A stretch of 64,000 nucleotides of DNA from Lachnospiraceae bacterium MD335 (GTDB lineage Bacteria; Bacillota; Clostridia; Lachnospirales; Lachnospiraceae), in NCBI GenBank assembly GCA_000403335.2, contig KE159617.1:1200917-1264916 (forward strand), read 5' to 3'. Made by a program: the position numbers and the translations under genes. A model generated the notes under the pieces. It worked only from the letters and a program-made list of their open reading frames with translations, did no database searches and had not been told where the DNA came from. Shown here piece after piece: positions 16,356 to 24,242 of this stretch (positions are counted from its first letter, which is position 1; every line of letters begins with the position of its first letter).

Positions 16356-17447
16356 ATGCGTTACTGCGAAGGGAGTATGGTAAAGTTTATGAGCAATGCA
16401 ACGAGTATATCCATTCCCGCTATTTTAAAGGTGGGAAACGGTGCGTTAGACAGTATCGGATTATATATGAAAGAAGCCGGATTTCGTCAGGTGGTGATTT
16501 ACTTTGGAAATGGTTTAATTGACCTGTTTGGTCAAAAAGTTATGAATTCGCTGAAAGACCAGGAAATAGAGGTTCTTGAGTATCGTGAGATTGATACGGT
16601 CGACATTGACGACATTATCAAAATGGCGTTTTCTATACCAAATAAAACGCGCGCCGTGATTTCCATTGGCGGCGGAAAGGTCATTGACGCAGGGAAGTAT
16701 GCGGCATTTTTGAAAAACCTGCCGTTTGTCAGCGTGCCGACTTCAAGCTCAAGCGACGGATTTTCGAGCGCAAGTGCGTCGTTACTTGTAGACGGACGCA
16801 GAAGCTCCGTGCCGGCAAAGCTGGCATACGGCATTGTTGTCGATACGGACGTGATCCGCACGGCGCCGGAAAAATTTATCTATTCCGGAATCGGTGACAT
16901 GATTTCAAAGATTACGGCAATTTACGACTGGGTGTTTGAGGCGGGGCATGGTGTTTCGCAGCTCAATGACTTTGCGGTGATGATTGCCAAAAAGGCGGTG
17001 AACAGCTTTGTGCGCACGCCGTATGAGAGTATTAAAGAGGAAGTGTTTTTAAAGGAGCTTTTGGATTCGCTTTCCATGAGCGGGATTGCAAACGAGATTG
17101 CAGGGAGCAGTGCGCCTACAAGCGGAAGCGAGCATCTGATTTCGCATGCGCTTGATAAAATTTTGGAGGCGCCGCAGCTTCATGGGATACAGGTAGGCGT
17201 GGCGACATATATTATGAGCATTGTGCATAACCATAGATATAAGCGGGTAAATGCCGTGCTCACGCAGACGGGCTTTTGGGACTATGTGGCGACGCTTGGC
17301 ATGAAAAAGGAAGATTTTATCAAGGCGATTGATTTGGCGCCGTCCATAAAACCGCACAGATACACGTATCTGCATGAGGAAAAATACCGGGAACTGGCAA
17401 AACGCGTCGTGCTTGAGGACGAGATATTACAAAAAGTTTTGATTTGA
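16356..17447 (+). CDS. egsA: sn-glycerol-1-phosphate dehydrogenase (AraM/EgsA family)
   Basis: A 363-residue metal-dependent alcohol-dehydrogenase-like enzyme, expected to reduce dihydroxyacetone phosphate to glycerol-1-phosphate with NAD(P)H. The nucleotide site is ISIGGGKVIDAGKYAA (near 100) and the family block SVPTSSSSDGFSSASASL follows; metal ligands are likely the Asp of SGIGDMISK and the His residues of SGSEHLISH and PQLHGIQVG. Glycerol-1-phosphate is the base of archaeal ether lipids and, in Bacillus, of heptaprenylglyceryl phosphate. The start is uncertain: ATGs at 16356, 16377 and 16389 are all in frame; 16356 has AAAGG at good spacing. The DUF3737 gene follows after 47 bases. Confidence 0.87.
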   Translation: MRYCEGSMVKFMSNATSISIPAILKVGNGALDSIGLYMKEAGFRQVVIYFGNGLIDLFGQKVMNSLKDQEIEVLEYREIDTVDIDDIIKMAFSIPNKTRAVISIGGGKVIDAGKYAAFLKNLPFVSVPTSSSSDGFSSASASLLVDGRRSSVPAKLAYGIVVDTDVIRTAPEKFIYSGIGDMISKITAIYDWVFEAGHGVSQLNDFAVMIAKKAVNSFVRTPYESIKEEVFLKELLDSLSMSGIANEIAGSSAPTSGSEHLISHALDKILEAPQLHGIQVGVATYIMSIVHNHRYKRVNAVLTQTGFWDYVATLGMKKEDFIKAIDLAPSIKPHRYTYLHEEKYRELAKRVVLEDEILQKVLI

Positions 17448-17494
17448 CGCAGATAAAACAGTGTATGGAATGAAAGCAGGAGGAGATAACACAA

Positions 17495-18343
17495 ATGACA
17501 ATCATTGAAAAACAGACTTTTGACGGGGAACGTGCGCTCTACGGTGCAAAGGATTTGGTGGTAACGCAGTGCCGCTTTGACGGACCGGCGGACGGGGAGA
17601 GTGCGCTCAAAGAGGCGGCAAATATAGAAACAAATAAGTGTTTCTTTAACCTCCGCTATCCCTTTTGGCATGTGCAGGGACTAAAAATAAAGGATTGTGA
17701 GCTGACTGAGCTTTGCCGCGCGGCGCTTTGGTATTCAGATCATATTACAATTACGGATACAAAGCTGCATGGCATTAAGGCGCTGCGGGAATGCAGGGAT
17801 GCGGTACTAAAAAACTGCGATATTATTTCGCCGGAATTTGGCTGGTCAGTGACAAATATTGAGATGTATGACACCACGGCAAAAAGCGAATATTTTATGA
17901 TGCGCTCTGAAAATATCCGGTTTGAGAATGTTGATTTTACCGGAAAGTATTCGTTTCAGTATATTAAAAATGCGGTGTTTGAAAACTGCCGTTTTGACAC
18001 AAAGGACGCTTTTTGGCACGGCGAGAATGTGCTTGTAAAAGACAGTGTTGTCAAAGGGGAGTATTTGGCGTGGTATGCCAACGGGCTGACGTTTGAAAAC
18101 TGCAGGATTATCGGGACGCAGCCGCTTTGTTATTGCAAAAATTTGAAATTAATCAATTGTGAAATGGTTGACGCGGACCTTTGCTTTGAGAAATCGGACG
18201 TTTTTGCCGAAGTGACGACGCCGGTTCTCAGTATCAAAAATCCCCGTTCGGGTAAAATTACGGTGCCTGCGGTTGGAGAAGTAATTATGGATGATGCGGA
18301 TGCGAGCGGGGAAGTAGTAATTTTGGAGGAAATGAAAGAGTAA
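17495..18343 (+). CDS. DUF3737-family right-handed beta-helix protein
   Basis: A 282-residue cytoplasmic protein. Short repeats of the type xxFENCRF / LKNCDI / VKDSVV, each with aromatic and Cys residues at similar places, predict a parallel beta-helix; the sequence matches the DUF3737 family common in gut Firmicutes. No function is established, and there is no signal peptide, which makes a secreted lyase unlikely. GGAGGAG stands nine bases before the ATG. It follows the glycerol-1-phosphate dehydrogenase in the same direction; whether they are linked in function is unknown. Confidence 0.85.
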   Translation: MTIIEKQTFDGERALYGAKDLVVTQCRFDGPADGESALKEAANIETNKCFFNLRYPFWHVQGLKIKDCELTELCRAALWYSDHITITDTKLHGIKALRECRDAVLKNCDIISPEFGWSVTNIEMYDTTAKSEYFMMRSENIRFENVDFTGKYSFQYIKNAVFENCRFDTKDAFWHGENVLVKDSVVKGEYLAWYANGLTFENCRIIGTQPLCYCKNLKLINCEMVDADLCFEKSDVFAEVTTPVLSIKNPRSGKITVPAVGEVIMDDADASGEVVILEEMKE

Positions 18344-18351
18344 TATTTTTG

Positions 18352-18380
18352 TTGACATTTCCATACGAAGTGCGTATACT
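18352..18380 (+). promoter_or_regulatory. Near-consensus promoter
   Basis: TTGACA (18352-18357) and TATACT (18375-18380), spacer 17, starts right after the DUF3737 stop. It drives a short unit of about 210 bases ending at the terminator at 18566-18595, and is the only strong promoter in front of rtcB. Confidence 0.88.
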
Positions 18381-18447
18381 TTTCAGTAAGCAGAGAGCAC
18401 GAACTTTGCGTGGAACAAATTAATTCGGTTTCGATAAGGAGGACAAG

Positions 18448-18522
18448 ATGCAGCGTATTGTGGAAAAAAGAGAAAACTTAATGATTGGAAAACAGGGTGC
18501 GCTTGTCCTTGAAAAGCAGTAA
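18448..18522 (+). CDS. Possible 24-residue leader peptide
   Basis: An ATG with an ideal AAGGAGG nine bases upstream opens a 24-codon frame (begins MQRIVEKRENLM, ends LVLEKQ). It lies in the short transcript between the strong promoter and the terminator, upstream of rtcB. The peptide is charged and shows no run of one amino acid that would suggest a classic attenuation peptide. It could be a leader peptide, a small stand-alone protein, or an accident inside a small RNA. I recognise no family. Confidence 0.5.
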   Translation: MQRIVEKRENLMIGKQGALVLEKQ

Positions 18523-18565
18523 AAAACAAAGTATTGTAATGAAATCAATCAATCGCTTTTCGGAT

Positions 18566-18595
18566 AAAAACACCTTAATATTGAGGTGTTTTTTT
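18566..18595 (+). terminator. Intrinsic terminator between the short transcript and rtcB
   Basis: AAAAACACCT / AGGTGTTTTT flank an eight-base loop and run into a T-tract. It ends the short transcript about 65 bases before the rtcB start, so it is either the end of a small RNA or an attenuator for rtcB. Confidence 0.85.
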
Positions 18596-18659
18596 GCTGC
18601 CTAAAATTCCGGCGGCAGTAAAACGCCAAAGCATATGTTATGAAAAACGGAGGATTTTT

Positions 18660-19796
18660 ATGATTACAATATATGGAAAATTTACAAATGCAATTGTTTA
18701 CACAACAGAAAACGAAACGTATGCCATCGACGAATATGCGCGCAGGCAATTGCAAATGATTTGCGACCATCCAAGCGCCGCAGGGAGCAAAATCCGCGTC
18801 ATGCCGGATGTACATGCGGGAAAGGTCGGTACAATCGGGCTGACAATGACGGTTGGCGCGTCTCTGCTCCCAAGCCTGGTCGGCGTAGACATCGGGTGCG
18901 GAATGACGCTTGCGAAGATAAAACAAAAAAATATAGAATACCAAAAGCTGGACACGGTTATCCGCGAAACTGTTCCGGTCGGTCCGAGGGTTCGGAAAAC
19001 CTTTCATAAGTTCGCCAATATGCTTGCGCTTGAGAATCTGTACTGCTTTAAGGCAATCGATATGTTGAAGGCGGAGCGCAGCATTGGCACGCTTGGCGGC
19101 GGAAACCATTTTATTGAGGCGGACAGGGACGAGGAAGGTGCGCTGTATCTTGTGGTGCATTCCGGCAGCCGCCATCTTGGCATGGAAGTGACAAGCTATT
19201 ATTTAAAAGAGGGACAGAAGGCGTCTCAAAAGAACAAACAGGGATATGCATCGTATGACATGACCTGTTTGGACGGGGAGCTGCTGGAGCATTATCTGCA
19301 TGATTTGGAGATTGTGCAGGACTTTGCGCGTTACAACCGCGAGGCGATAATTGACGAGATTGTACGCGGAATGAAATGGAAGGTTTTGGACAGTGATACC
19401 TGCATTCACAATTATATTGACTTTTCGGGTGAAACGCCCGTCTTGCGAAAGGGCGCAATCAGCGCAAAGATGGGAGAGCGTGTTATCATTCCGATGAACA
19501 TGCGTGACGGGATTATCCTTGGAACGGGACTTGGCAACGAGGACTGGAACTGTTCCGCGCCGCACGGTTCGGGGCGGATTTACAAGCGCTCCGAAGTTAA
19601 GGAGCATCATACGGTTTCCGAATTTAAAAAGGCGATGGAGGGCATTCATTCGATTTGCATAAATAAGGATACGCTCGACGAATCGCCGTTTGCGTACCGG
19701 AAGATGGAGGAAATATTACAGGTTATCGGGGAAACGGTGACGGTGGAGCGTATTCTAAAGCCTGTATATAATTTCAAGGCGGGTGCGGAAAAGTAG
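18660..19796 (+). CDS. rtcB: RtcB-family RNA ligase
   Basis: A 378-residue Mn2+/GTP-dependent ligase that joins RNA 2',3'-cyclic phosphate or 3'-phosphate ends to 5'-OH ends, in tRNA or RNA repair. The metal and guanylation residues are seen as DVHAGKVGTIG, VDIGCGM (Cys80), GGGNHFIE, HSGSRHLG and SAPHGSGRIYKR (probable guanylated His). The frame is open to 18594, but GGAGG at 18649-18653 and the start of homology favour ATG 18660. It is preceded by a terminator-containing leader, and followed by its own neighbour leuS with a separate promoter. There is no rtcA or archease gene next to it. Confidence 0.9.
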   Translation: MITIYGKFTNAIVYTTENETYAIDEYARRQLQMICDHPSAAGSKIRVMPDVHAGKVGTIGLTMTVGASLLPSLVGVDIGCGMTLAKIKQKNIEYQKLDTVIRETVPVGPRVRKTFHKFANMLALENLYCFKAIDMLKAERSIGTLGGGNHFIEADRDEEGALYLVVHSGSRHLGMEVTSYYLKEGQKASQKNKQGYASYDMTCLDGELLEHYLHDLEIVQDFARYNREAIIDEIVRGMKWKVLDSDTCIHNYIDFSGETPVLRKGAISAKMGERVIIPMNMRDGIILGTGLGNEDWNCSAPHGSGRIYKRSEVKEHHTVSEFKKAMEGIHSICINKDTLDESPFAYRKMEEILQVIGETVTVERILKPVYNFKAGAEK

Positions 19797-19807
19797 GAAA
19801 GCAAGGC

Positions 19808-19836
19808 TTGCAATATAAAAGTAATTGCGCTACAAT
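19808..19836 (+). promoter_or_regulatory. Promoter of leuS
   Basis: TTGCAA (19808-19813) and TACAAT (19831-19836) with a 17-base spacer lie about 57 bases before the leuS ATG. The leader is too short for a T-box. Confidence 0.8.
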
Positions 19837-19892
19837 AAAGACAAGTTTGCCAATATAGTGTGAAAAGATTAACGATTAAAGGAGTAAAATAT

Positions 19893-22310
19893 ATGAGCAG
19901 AGAATATTCGCCAAAGGACATTGAGAAAAAATGGCAGGATATATGGGATAACGAGGAGGCATTTAAAGTCGGAATTGACAAGTCAAAGCCGAAATATTAC
20001 GCGCTTGTTGAATTCCCTTACCCTTCCGGACAGGGACTTCACGTAGGTCACCCAAGACCCTACACGGCAATGGACATTGTTTCGAGGAAGCGCAGAATGC
20101 AGGGCTACAACGTTCTGTTCCCGATGGGATGGGACGCGTTCGGACTTCCGACGGAAAATTATGCGATTAAGAATAAAATTCATCCGAAGATTGTCACAAA
20201 GAACAATGTGGCACGTTTTAAAGAGCAGTTAAAGGCGCTCGGTTATTCGTTTGACTGGTCGAAAGAGATTAACACGACGGATGAAAATTATTATAAGTGG
20301 ACGCAGTGGATTTTTTTACAGTTGTTCAAGAAAGGGTTGGCATACAAGAGCGAGATGCCGATTAACTTCTGTACGTCATGTAAGGTCGGACTTGCAAACG
20401 AGGAAGTTGTAAACGGTGTGTGCGAGCGCTGCGGTTCGGAGGTAATCCGCAAAATGCAGTCGCAGTGGATGCTGAAAATTACCGAGTACGCGGACAAGCT
20501 GATCGACGGTTTAAACGACGTGGATTATATTGAAAAGGTAAAGGTTTCGCAGAAAAACTGGATCGGACGCTCAGAGGGTGCAGAGGTCAACTTTAAACTC
20601 AAGGACAAAGACGAGACGCTGACTGTTTACACGACAAGACCGGATACGCTTTTCGGTGCGACCTACATGGTTATTTCGCCGGAGCACCCGCTGATTGAAA
20701 AATATAAAGCGGACATCGAAAACTATGACGAAGCGGCAGGCTACCGCGAGCAGGCATCGAAAAAGTCTGACTTTGAGCGTACAGAGCTTGCAAAGGATAA
20801 AACGGGTGTTTGCCTGAAAGGGATTTCGGCAATCAATCCGGTCAATAACAAGGAAATTCCGGTATGGGTTTCCGATTACGTACTGATGACTTACGGAACG
20901 GGCGCAATTATGGCGGTTCCGGCGCATGATACAAGAGACTGGGATTTTGCAAAGAAGTTCGGACTTCCTATTATAGAGGTTGTGGCAGGCGGAGATGTGC
21001 AGAACGAGGCGTTTACGGACGTGGCAACAGGGACGCTGTGCAATTCGGACTTTTTGAACGGTTTAGAGGTAAAGGACGCCAAAGCAGCGATTACGAAGTG
21101 GCTTGAGGAAAAGGGTATCGGTCACAAAAAAGTTAATTTTAAGCTCCGTGACTGGGTATTTTCGCGTCAGCGCTACTGGGGCGAGCCAATTCCCATTGTA
21201 AAATGTCCGCATTGCGGGTACGTGCCGCTTGACGAGAGCGAACTTCCGCTGCGGCTTCCAGAGGTTGACAGCTATATGCCGACCGATACGGGTGAGTCGC
21301 CGCTTGCGGCAATGCGCGACTGGGTGGAAACGACATGTCCCAAGTGCGGCGGCAAGGCGGAGCGCGAGACGGATACCATGCCGCAGTGGGCGGGTTCTTC
21401 ATGGTATTTTCTGCGCTACATTGACCCGGATAATCAGGAGGCGTTTGCAAGCAAAGAGGCGATTGACTACTGGATGCCGGTTGACTGGTACAACGGCGGT
21501 ATGGAACACACGACGCTGCATTTGTTATACTCAAGATTTTGGCATAAGTTTCTCTATGACCAGGGGCTTGTTTCGTGCAGTGAGCCGTACAAAAAGCGTA
21601 CGAGCCACGGTATGATTTTGGGCGAGAACGGCGAGAAGATGTCAAAATCAAGGGGAAATGTCGTTAATCCCGATGATGTGGTAAATGAATTTGGTGCGGA
21701 TACGCTTAGAACCTACGAGATGTTTATCGGTGCATTTGATTTAAGCGCCGCGTGGAGTATGGAGGGCGTAAAGGGCTGCCGCCGGTTCCTTGACAGGGTA
21801 TGGAAGCTTCAGGATATGCTGATTGACGGCGATGCATACCGCGGCGAGATGGAAACAAGGATGCATCAGACGATTAAGAAAGTGTCAAACGACTTTGAGG
21901 GACTGAAATTCAACACGGCGATTGCGGCGATGATGGCGCTTGTCAATGATTTTTATAAGGCAAACAGCGTGACAAAGGCAGAGTATGAGACGTTAATCCT
22001 GTTGTTAAATCCAGTGGCTCCGCACATGACGGAAGAGCTTTGGGAAATCAATTTTGCAGGAAAAGGCAGAGTTTATCAGCAGAAGTGGCCGGAATTTGAC
22101 GAGGCAAAGACGGTTGAAGCAAATGTCGAGATTGCGGTTCAGATTAACGGTAAGGTCAAGGCGACGCTTATGGTAGAACTTGATGAGGCGGAGGATTCCG
22201 TGAAGGAAAAGGCGCATGAAATCAAAGCGATTGCAGACCTTATGGCAGGAAAGACGGTTGTAAAGGAAATTTATGTTAAGGGCAGGATTCTTAACATTGT
22301 AGTGAGATAG
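19893..22310 (+). CDS. leuS: Leucyl-tRNA synthetase
   Basis: An 805-residue class I synthetase, the bacterial length. The HIGH motif is HVGH (His50 on), the KMSKS motif is intact at 582-586 (KMSKSRGN), the editing domain lies between about 220 and 420 ([21 protein letters not shown]), and Cys pairs (SCKVGL/CERCG and CPHCG/CPKCG) suggest zinc sites. A GTG at 19860 extends the frame, but AAAGGAGT before ATG 19893 marks the true start. A LeuRS-like short gene begins two bases after the stop. Confidence 0.96.
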   Translation: MSREYSPKDIEKKWQDIWDNEEAFKVGIDKSKPKYYALVEFPYPSGQGLHVGHPRPYTAMDIVSRKRRMQGYNVLFPMGWDAFGLPTENYAIKNKIHPKIVTKNNVARFKEQLKALGYSFDWSKEINTTDENYYKWTQWIFLQLFKKGLAYKSEMPINFCTSCKVGLANEEVVNGVCERCGSEVIRKMQSQWMLKITEYADKLIDGLNDVDYIEKVKVSQKNWIGRSEGAEVNFKLKDKDETLTVYTTRPDTLFGATYMVISPEHPLIEKYKADIENYDEAAGYREQASKKSDFERTELAKDKTGVCLKGISAINPVNNKEIPVWVSDYVLMTYGTGAIMAVPAHDTRDWDFAKKFGLPIIEVVAGGDVQNEAFTDVATGTLCNSDFLNGLEVKDAKAAITKWLEEKGIGHKKVNFKLRDWVFSRQRYWGEPIPIVKCPHCGYVPLDESELPLRLPEVDSYMPTDTGESPLAAMRDWVETTCPKCGGKAERETDTMPQWAGSSWYFLRYIDPDNQEAFASKEAIDYWMPVDWYNGGMEHTTLHLLYSRFWHKFLYDQGLVSCSEPYKKRTSHGMILGENGEKMSKSRGNVVNPDDVVNEFGADTLRTYEMFIGAFDLSAAWSMEGVKGCRRFLDRVWKLQDMLIDGDAYRGEMETRMHQTIKKVSNDFEGLKFNTAIAAMMALVNDFYKANSVTKAEYETLILLLNPVAPHMTEELWEINFAGKGRVYQQKWPEFDEAKTVEANVEIAVQINGKVKATLMVELDEAEDSVKEKAHEIKAIADLMAGKTVVKEIYVKGRILNIVVR

Positions 22311-22312
22311 GA

Positions 22313-23044
22313 ATGGATGAGATTTTAACACCGCTTAATCACAGGGAAATTGAATACAATGCAAAAAAGCTGTCGGGGTGCGATATTCCCGACAGCTTCC
22401 TGTATAAAAGCGATCAGGCACGGGCATTATTTGACTGGGTTAGTCAAACTGGAAGTAAGGTTTTTGATGACGATCTGATAATGGATTACGGGACGGACTG
22501 CCTGCGGCTTTATCTGCTTTTTGAAAATACGCCCAAGGAGCATGACGCACCTTTTTACGAAAGCTGGAATGAGGGGGCGCTTGAGGGAATGTACAAGTTT
22601 CTTGGAAGATACAGGCGGATGATTCTCGCAGCGTCGGTATGGAACAGGCGGGGCGGGTATTGTTCGGCGTCTGAAAAGAGCATTGAAACAATGAGGCAGG
22701 CGTTGGAGCAGACACAAAAGAAAATCGCGCAATGTCTCAATCGTGAAAATACGATAACAAACCGTCACAATTTTGTTTCTGCGTTGATGGAACTTTTAAA
22801 TGTATTGCAGAGGGAATTGAAAATCGGTGAGATTGTGACGCAGATTAGAAAGCATGCCGTCAGTGAAGCCGTGCCGAAGAAGGCTTGGAGTACGCGGGAG
22901 GATGGCAGCACCGGTAAGACAAATGTCCAAATTGGCAATAATGAGGCAGTGATGCGGATTTGCAGGGAGTTTATTATCTTAATGGCTCCTGTTGCATGCG
23001 ATTTGTCTAGGATGTTATGGATGGAGATTGGTACAAATATTTAA
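22313..23044 (+). CDS. Truncated LeuRS-like paralogue (KMSKS-region plus helical domain)
   Basis: A 243-residue protein that aligns by eye with the part of LeuRS after the editing and main catalytic domains. Its DYGTDCLRLYLLFENT / GALEGMYKFLGRYRRM corresponds to [16 protein letters not shown] / [15 protein letters not shown] of the neighbouring leuS. The KMSKS signature is gone (QTGSKVFDD in its place), and no HIGH motif, editing domain or zinc site exists, so it cannot charge tRNA alone. The N-terminal 50 residues (LNHREIEYNAKKLSGCDIPD) are distinct. It starts two bases after leuS and shares the transcript, ending at a strong terminator. A role as a tRNA-binding or LeuRS-partner protein is inference only. 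Confidence 0.75.
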   Translation: MDEILTPLNHREIEYNAKKLSGCDIPDSFLYKSDQARALFDWVSQTGSKVFDDDLIMDYGTDCLRLYLLFENTPKEHDAPFYESWNEGALEGMYKFLGRYRRMILAASVWNRRGGYCSASEKSIETMRQALEQTQKKIAQCLNRENTITNRHNFVSALMELLNVLQRELKIGEIVTQIRKHAVSEAVPKKAWSTREDGSTGKTNVQIGNNEAVMRICREFIILMAPVACDLSRMLWMEIGTNI

Positions 23045-23054
23045 AAAAAATTTA

Positions 23055-23082
23055 GGAATTGTATATACAATTCCTTTTTTTT
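23055..23082. terminator. Terminator of the leuS operon
   Basis: A 20-base perfect palindrome, GGAATTGTATATACAATTCC, is followed by eight Ts. An A-run on the other side makes it work in both directions. Confidence 0.88.
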
Positions 23083-23134
23083 GTGTTATATTAGATGTAA
23101 TTATAAGGTTACATAAAAAGTATAAGGTGTATTT

Positions 23135-24229
23135 ATGGAAAAAAATAGTGAATATGGCACAGGCTATGACCCTGAGGCATTGGAGTTCGATCTGCGGCTT
23201 ATCAGCAGGCTGATGCATGGGAAAAAGCAGCTTACCTTGCAGCTTGCACAGGAAATTTACTATAAAATAAAAGCAGACAATATCACATTTCAAAGCAGTA
23301 AAGGGGAGGCCTTTTGGGAACAGATCCTGCGCAATACAACCGAAGCGCAGCGAAAACAGATTGACGAAAAACTTTTTGCGAAAGAAAGAAGAAGGCGCAA
23401 TGCGAAGCGGCTGCTCAATTTAAACAGAAAAATTGCAGTTGTGGTATCTGTGACCGTTCTTTTGCTTTGTATCGTGTTCTTAAACTGGAATTTGCTGCTT
23501 GACTTGCGGACAAATTATCAGACAAAAAAGCTGCAGGATAAAATTCGTGTGGCTGTCGATGCAGATCATACCCAAACACCTTCAGCCGCTATGGAGCAGG
23601 CAGGTGTGCCGCCGTCAACGGAGGAGGGAGAGGAGCCGCAGGAACCTGTTATTTTGAGTAAGTTTACGGCGCTGCATGAGGAAAATAATGATTTTTCAGG
23701 CTGGCTTACCATTGAAGGCACAAAAATCAATTATCCCGTAATGTCAAGGGAAGGTGATAATGACTATTATTTGGATAAGAACTTCAACGGACAGGAGGAT
23801 AAAAACGGACTTCTGATATTGGACTATCGCAGCAACGTGCTTGAGAGTGGGCAAAACATTATTATATATGGGCATAACATGCGCACCGGCGTGATGTTTG
23901 GCACGCTCAAGAATTATAAAGACAAGGATTTTGGCATAGAGCATCAGACGATAAAATTTGACAGTCTTTATGAGGAAGGAACGTATCGTGTTGTGGCGGC
24001 AATGCTTTCGGAAGTGGCTTACGAGGATGAAGACGTATTCCGATATTATGACGCGATTGACATCAGTACAAAGGAACGGTTTGACGAGTTTCAACAAAAT
24101 ATAGAGCAGAATGCGCTTTACACGACAAAGGAACGTCTTGAATACGGCGATTCTTGTCTGATTTTGTCCACCTGTGACTATTACACGCAGGACGGACGGT
24201 TTGTAGTGATTGCGAAAAAAATGGATTAG
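23135..24229 (+). CDS. Class B sortase 1
   Basis: A 364-residue membrane-anchored transpeptidase. Residues 1-98 are an unusually long cytoplasmic domain, 99-121 a membrane segment, and about 200-364 the sortase core: WLTIEGTKINYPVM, DYYLDKNFNG, His247 in IYGHNMRTG, Cys347 in LSTCDYY and Arg355 in GRFVV. This is the class B pattern. The protein right after it ends in TPKTGDP-TM-RRKR, so that is its likely substrate. Class B enzymes of Clostridia can use PxTG-type signals (C. difficile SrtB uses [SNP]PxTG), which fits. It is separated from the upstream leuS operon by a terminator and probably has its own promoter. A second sortase at 34.5 kb has a different N-terminal domain. Confidence 0.9.
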   Translation: MEKNSEYGTGYDPEALEFDLRLISRLMHGKKQLTLQLAQEIYYKIKADNITFQSSKGEAFWEQILRNTTEAQRKQIDEKLFAKERRRRNAKRLLNLNRKIAVVVSVTVLLLCIVFLNWNLLLDLRTNYQTKKLQDKIRVAVDADHTQTPSAAMEQAGVPPSTEEGEEPQEPVILSKFTALHEENNDFSGWLTIEGTKINYPVMSREGDNDYYLDKNFNGQEDKNGLLILDYRSNVLESGQNIIIYGHNMRTGVMFGTLKNYKDKDFGIEHQTIKFDSLYEEGTYRVVAAMLSEVAYEDEDVFRYYDAIDISTKERFDEFQQNIEQNALYTTKERLEYGDSCLILSTCDYYTQDGRFVVIAKKMD

Positions 24230-24242
24230 GGGGAGGAGCACA

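Noticed and set aside
19797-19892. T-box leader before leuS
   Set aside because: The leader is too short and lacks the T-box sequence and specifier loop.
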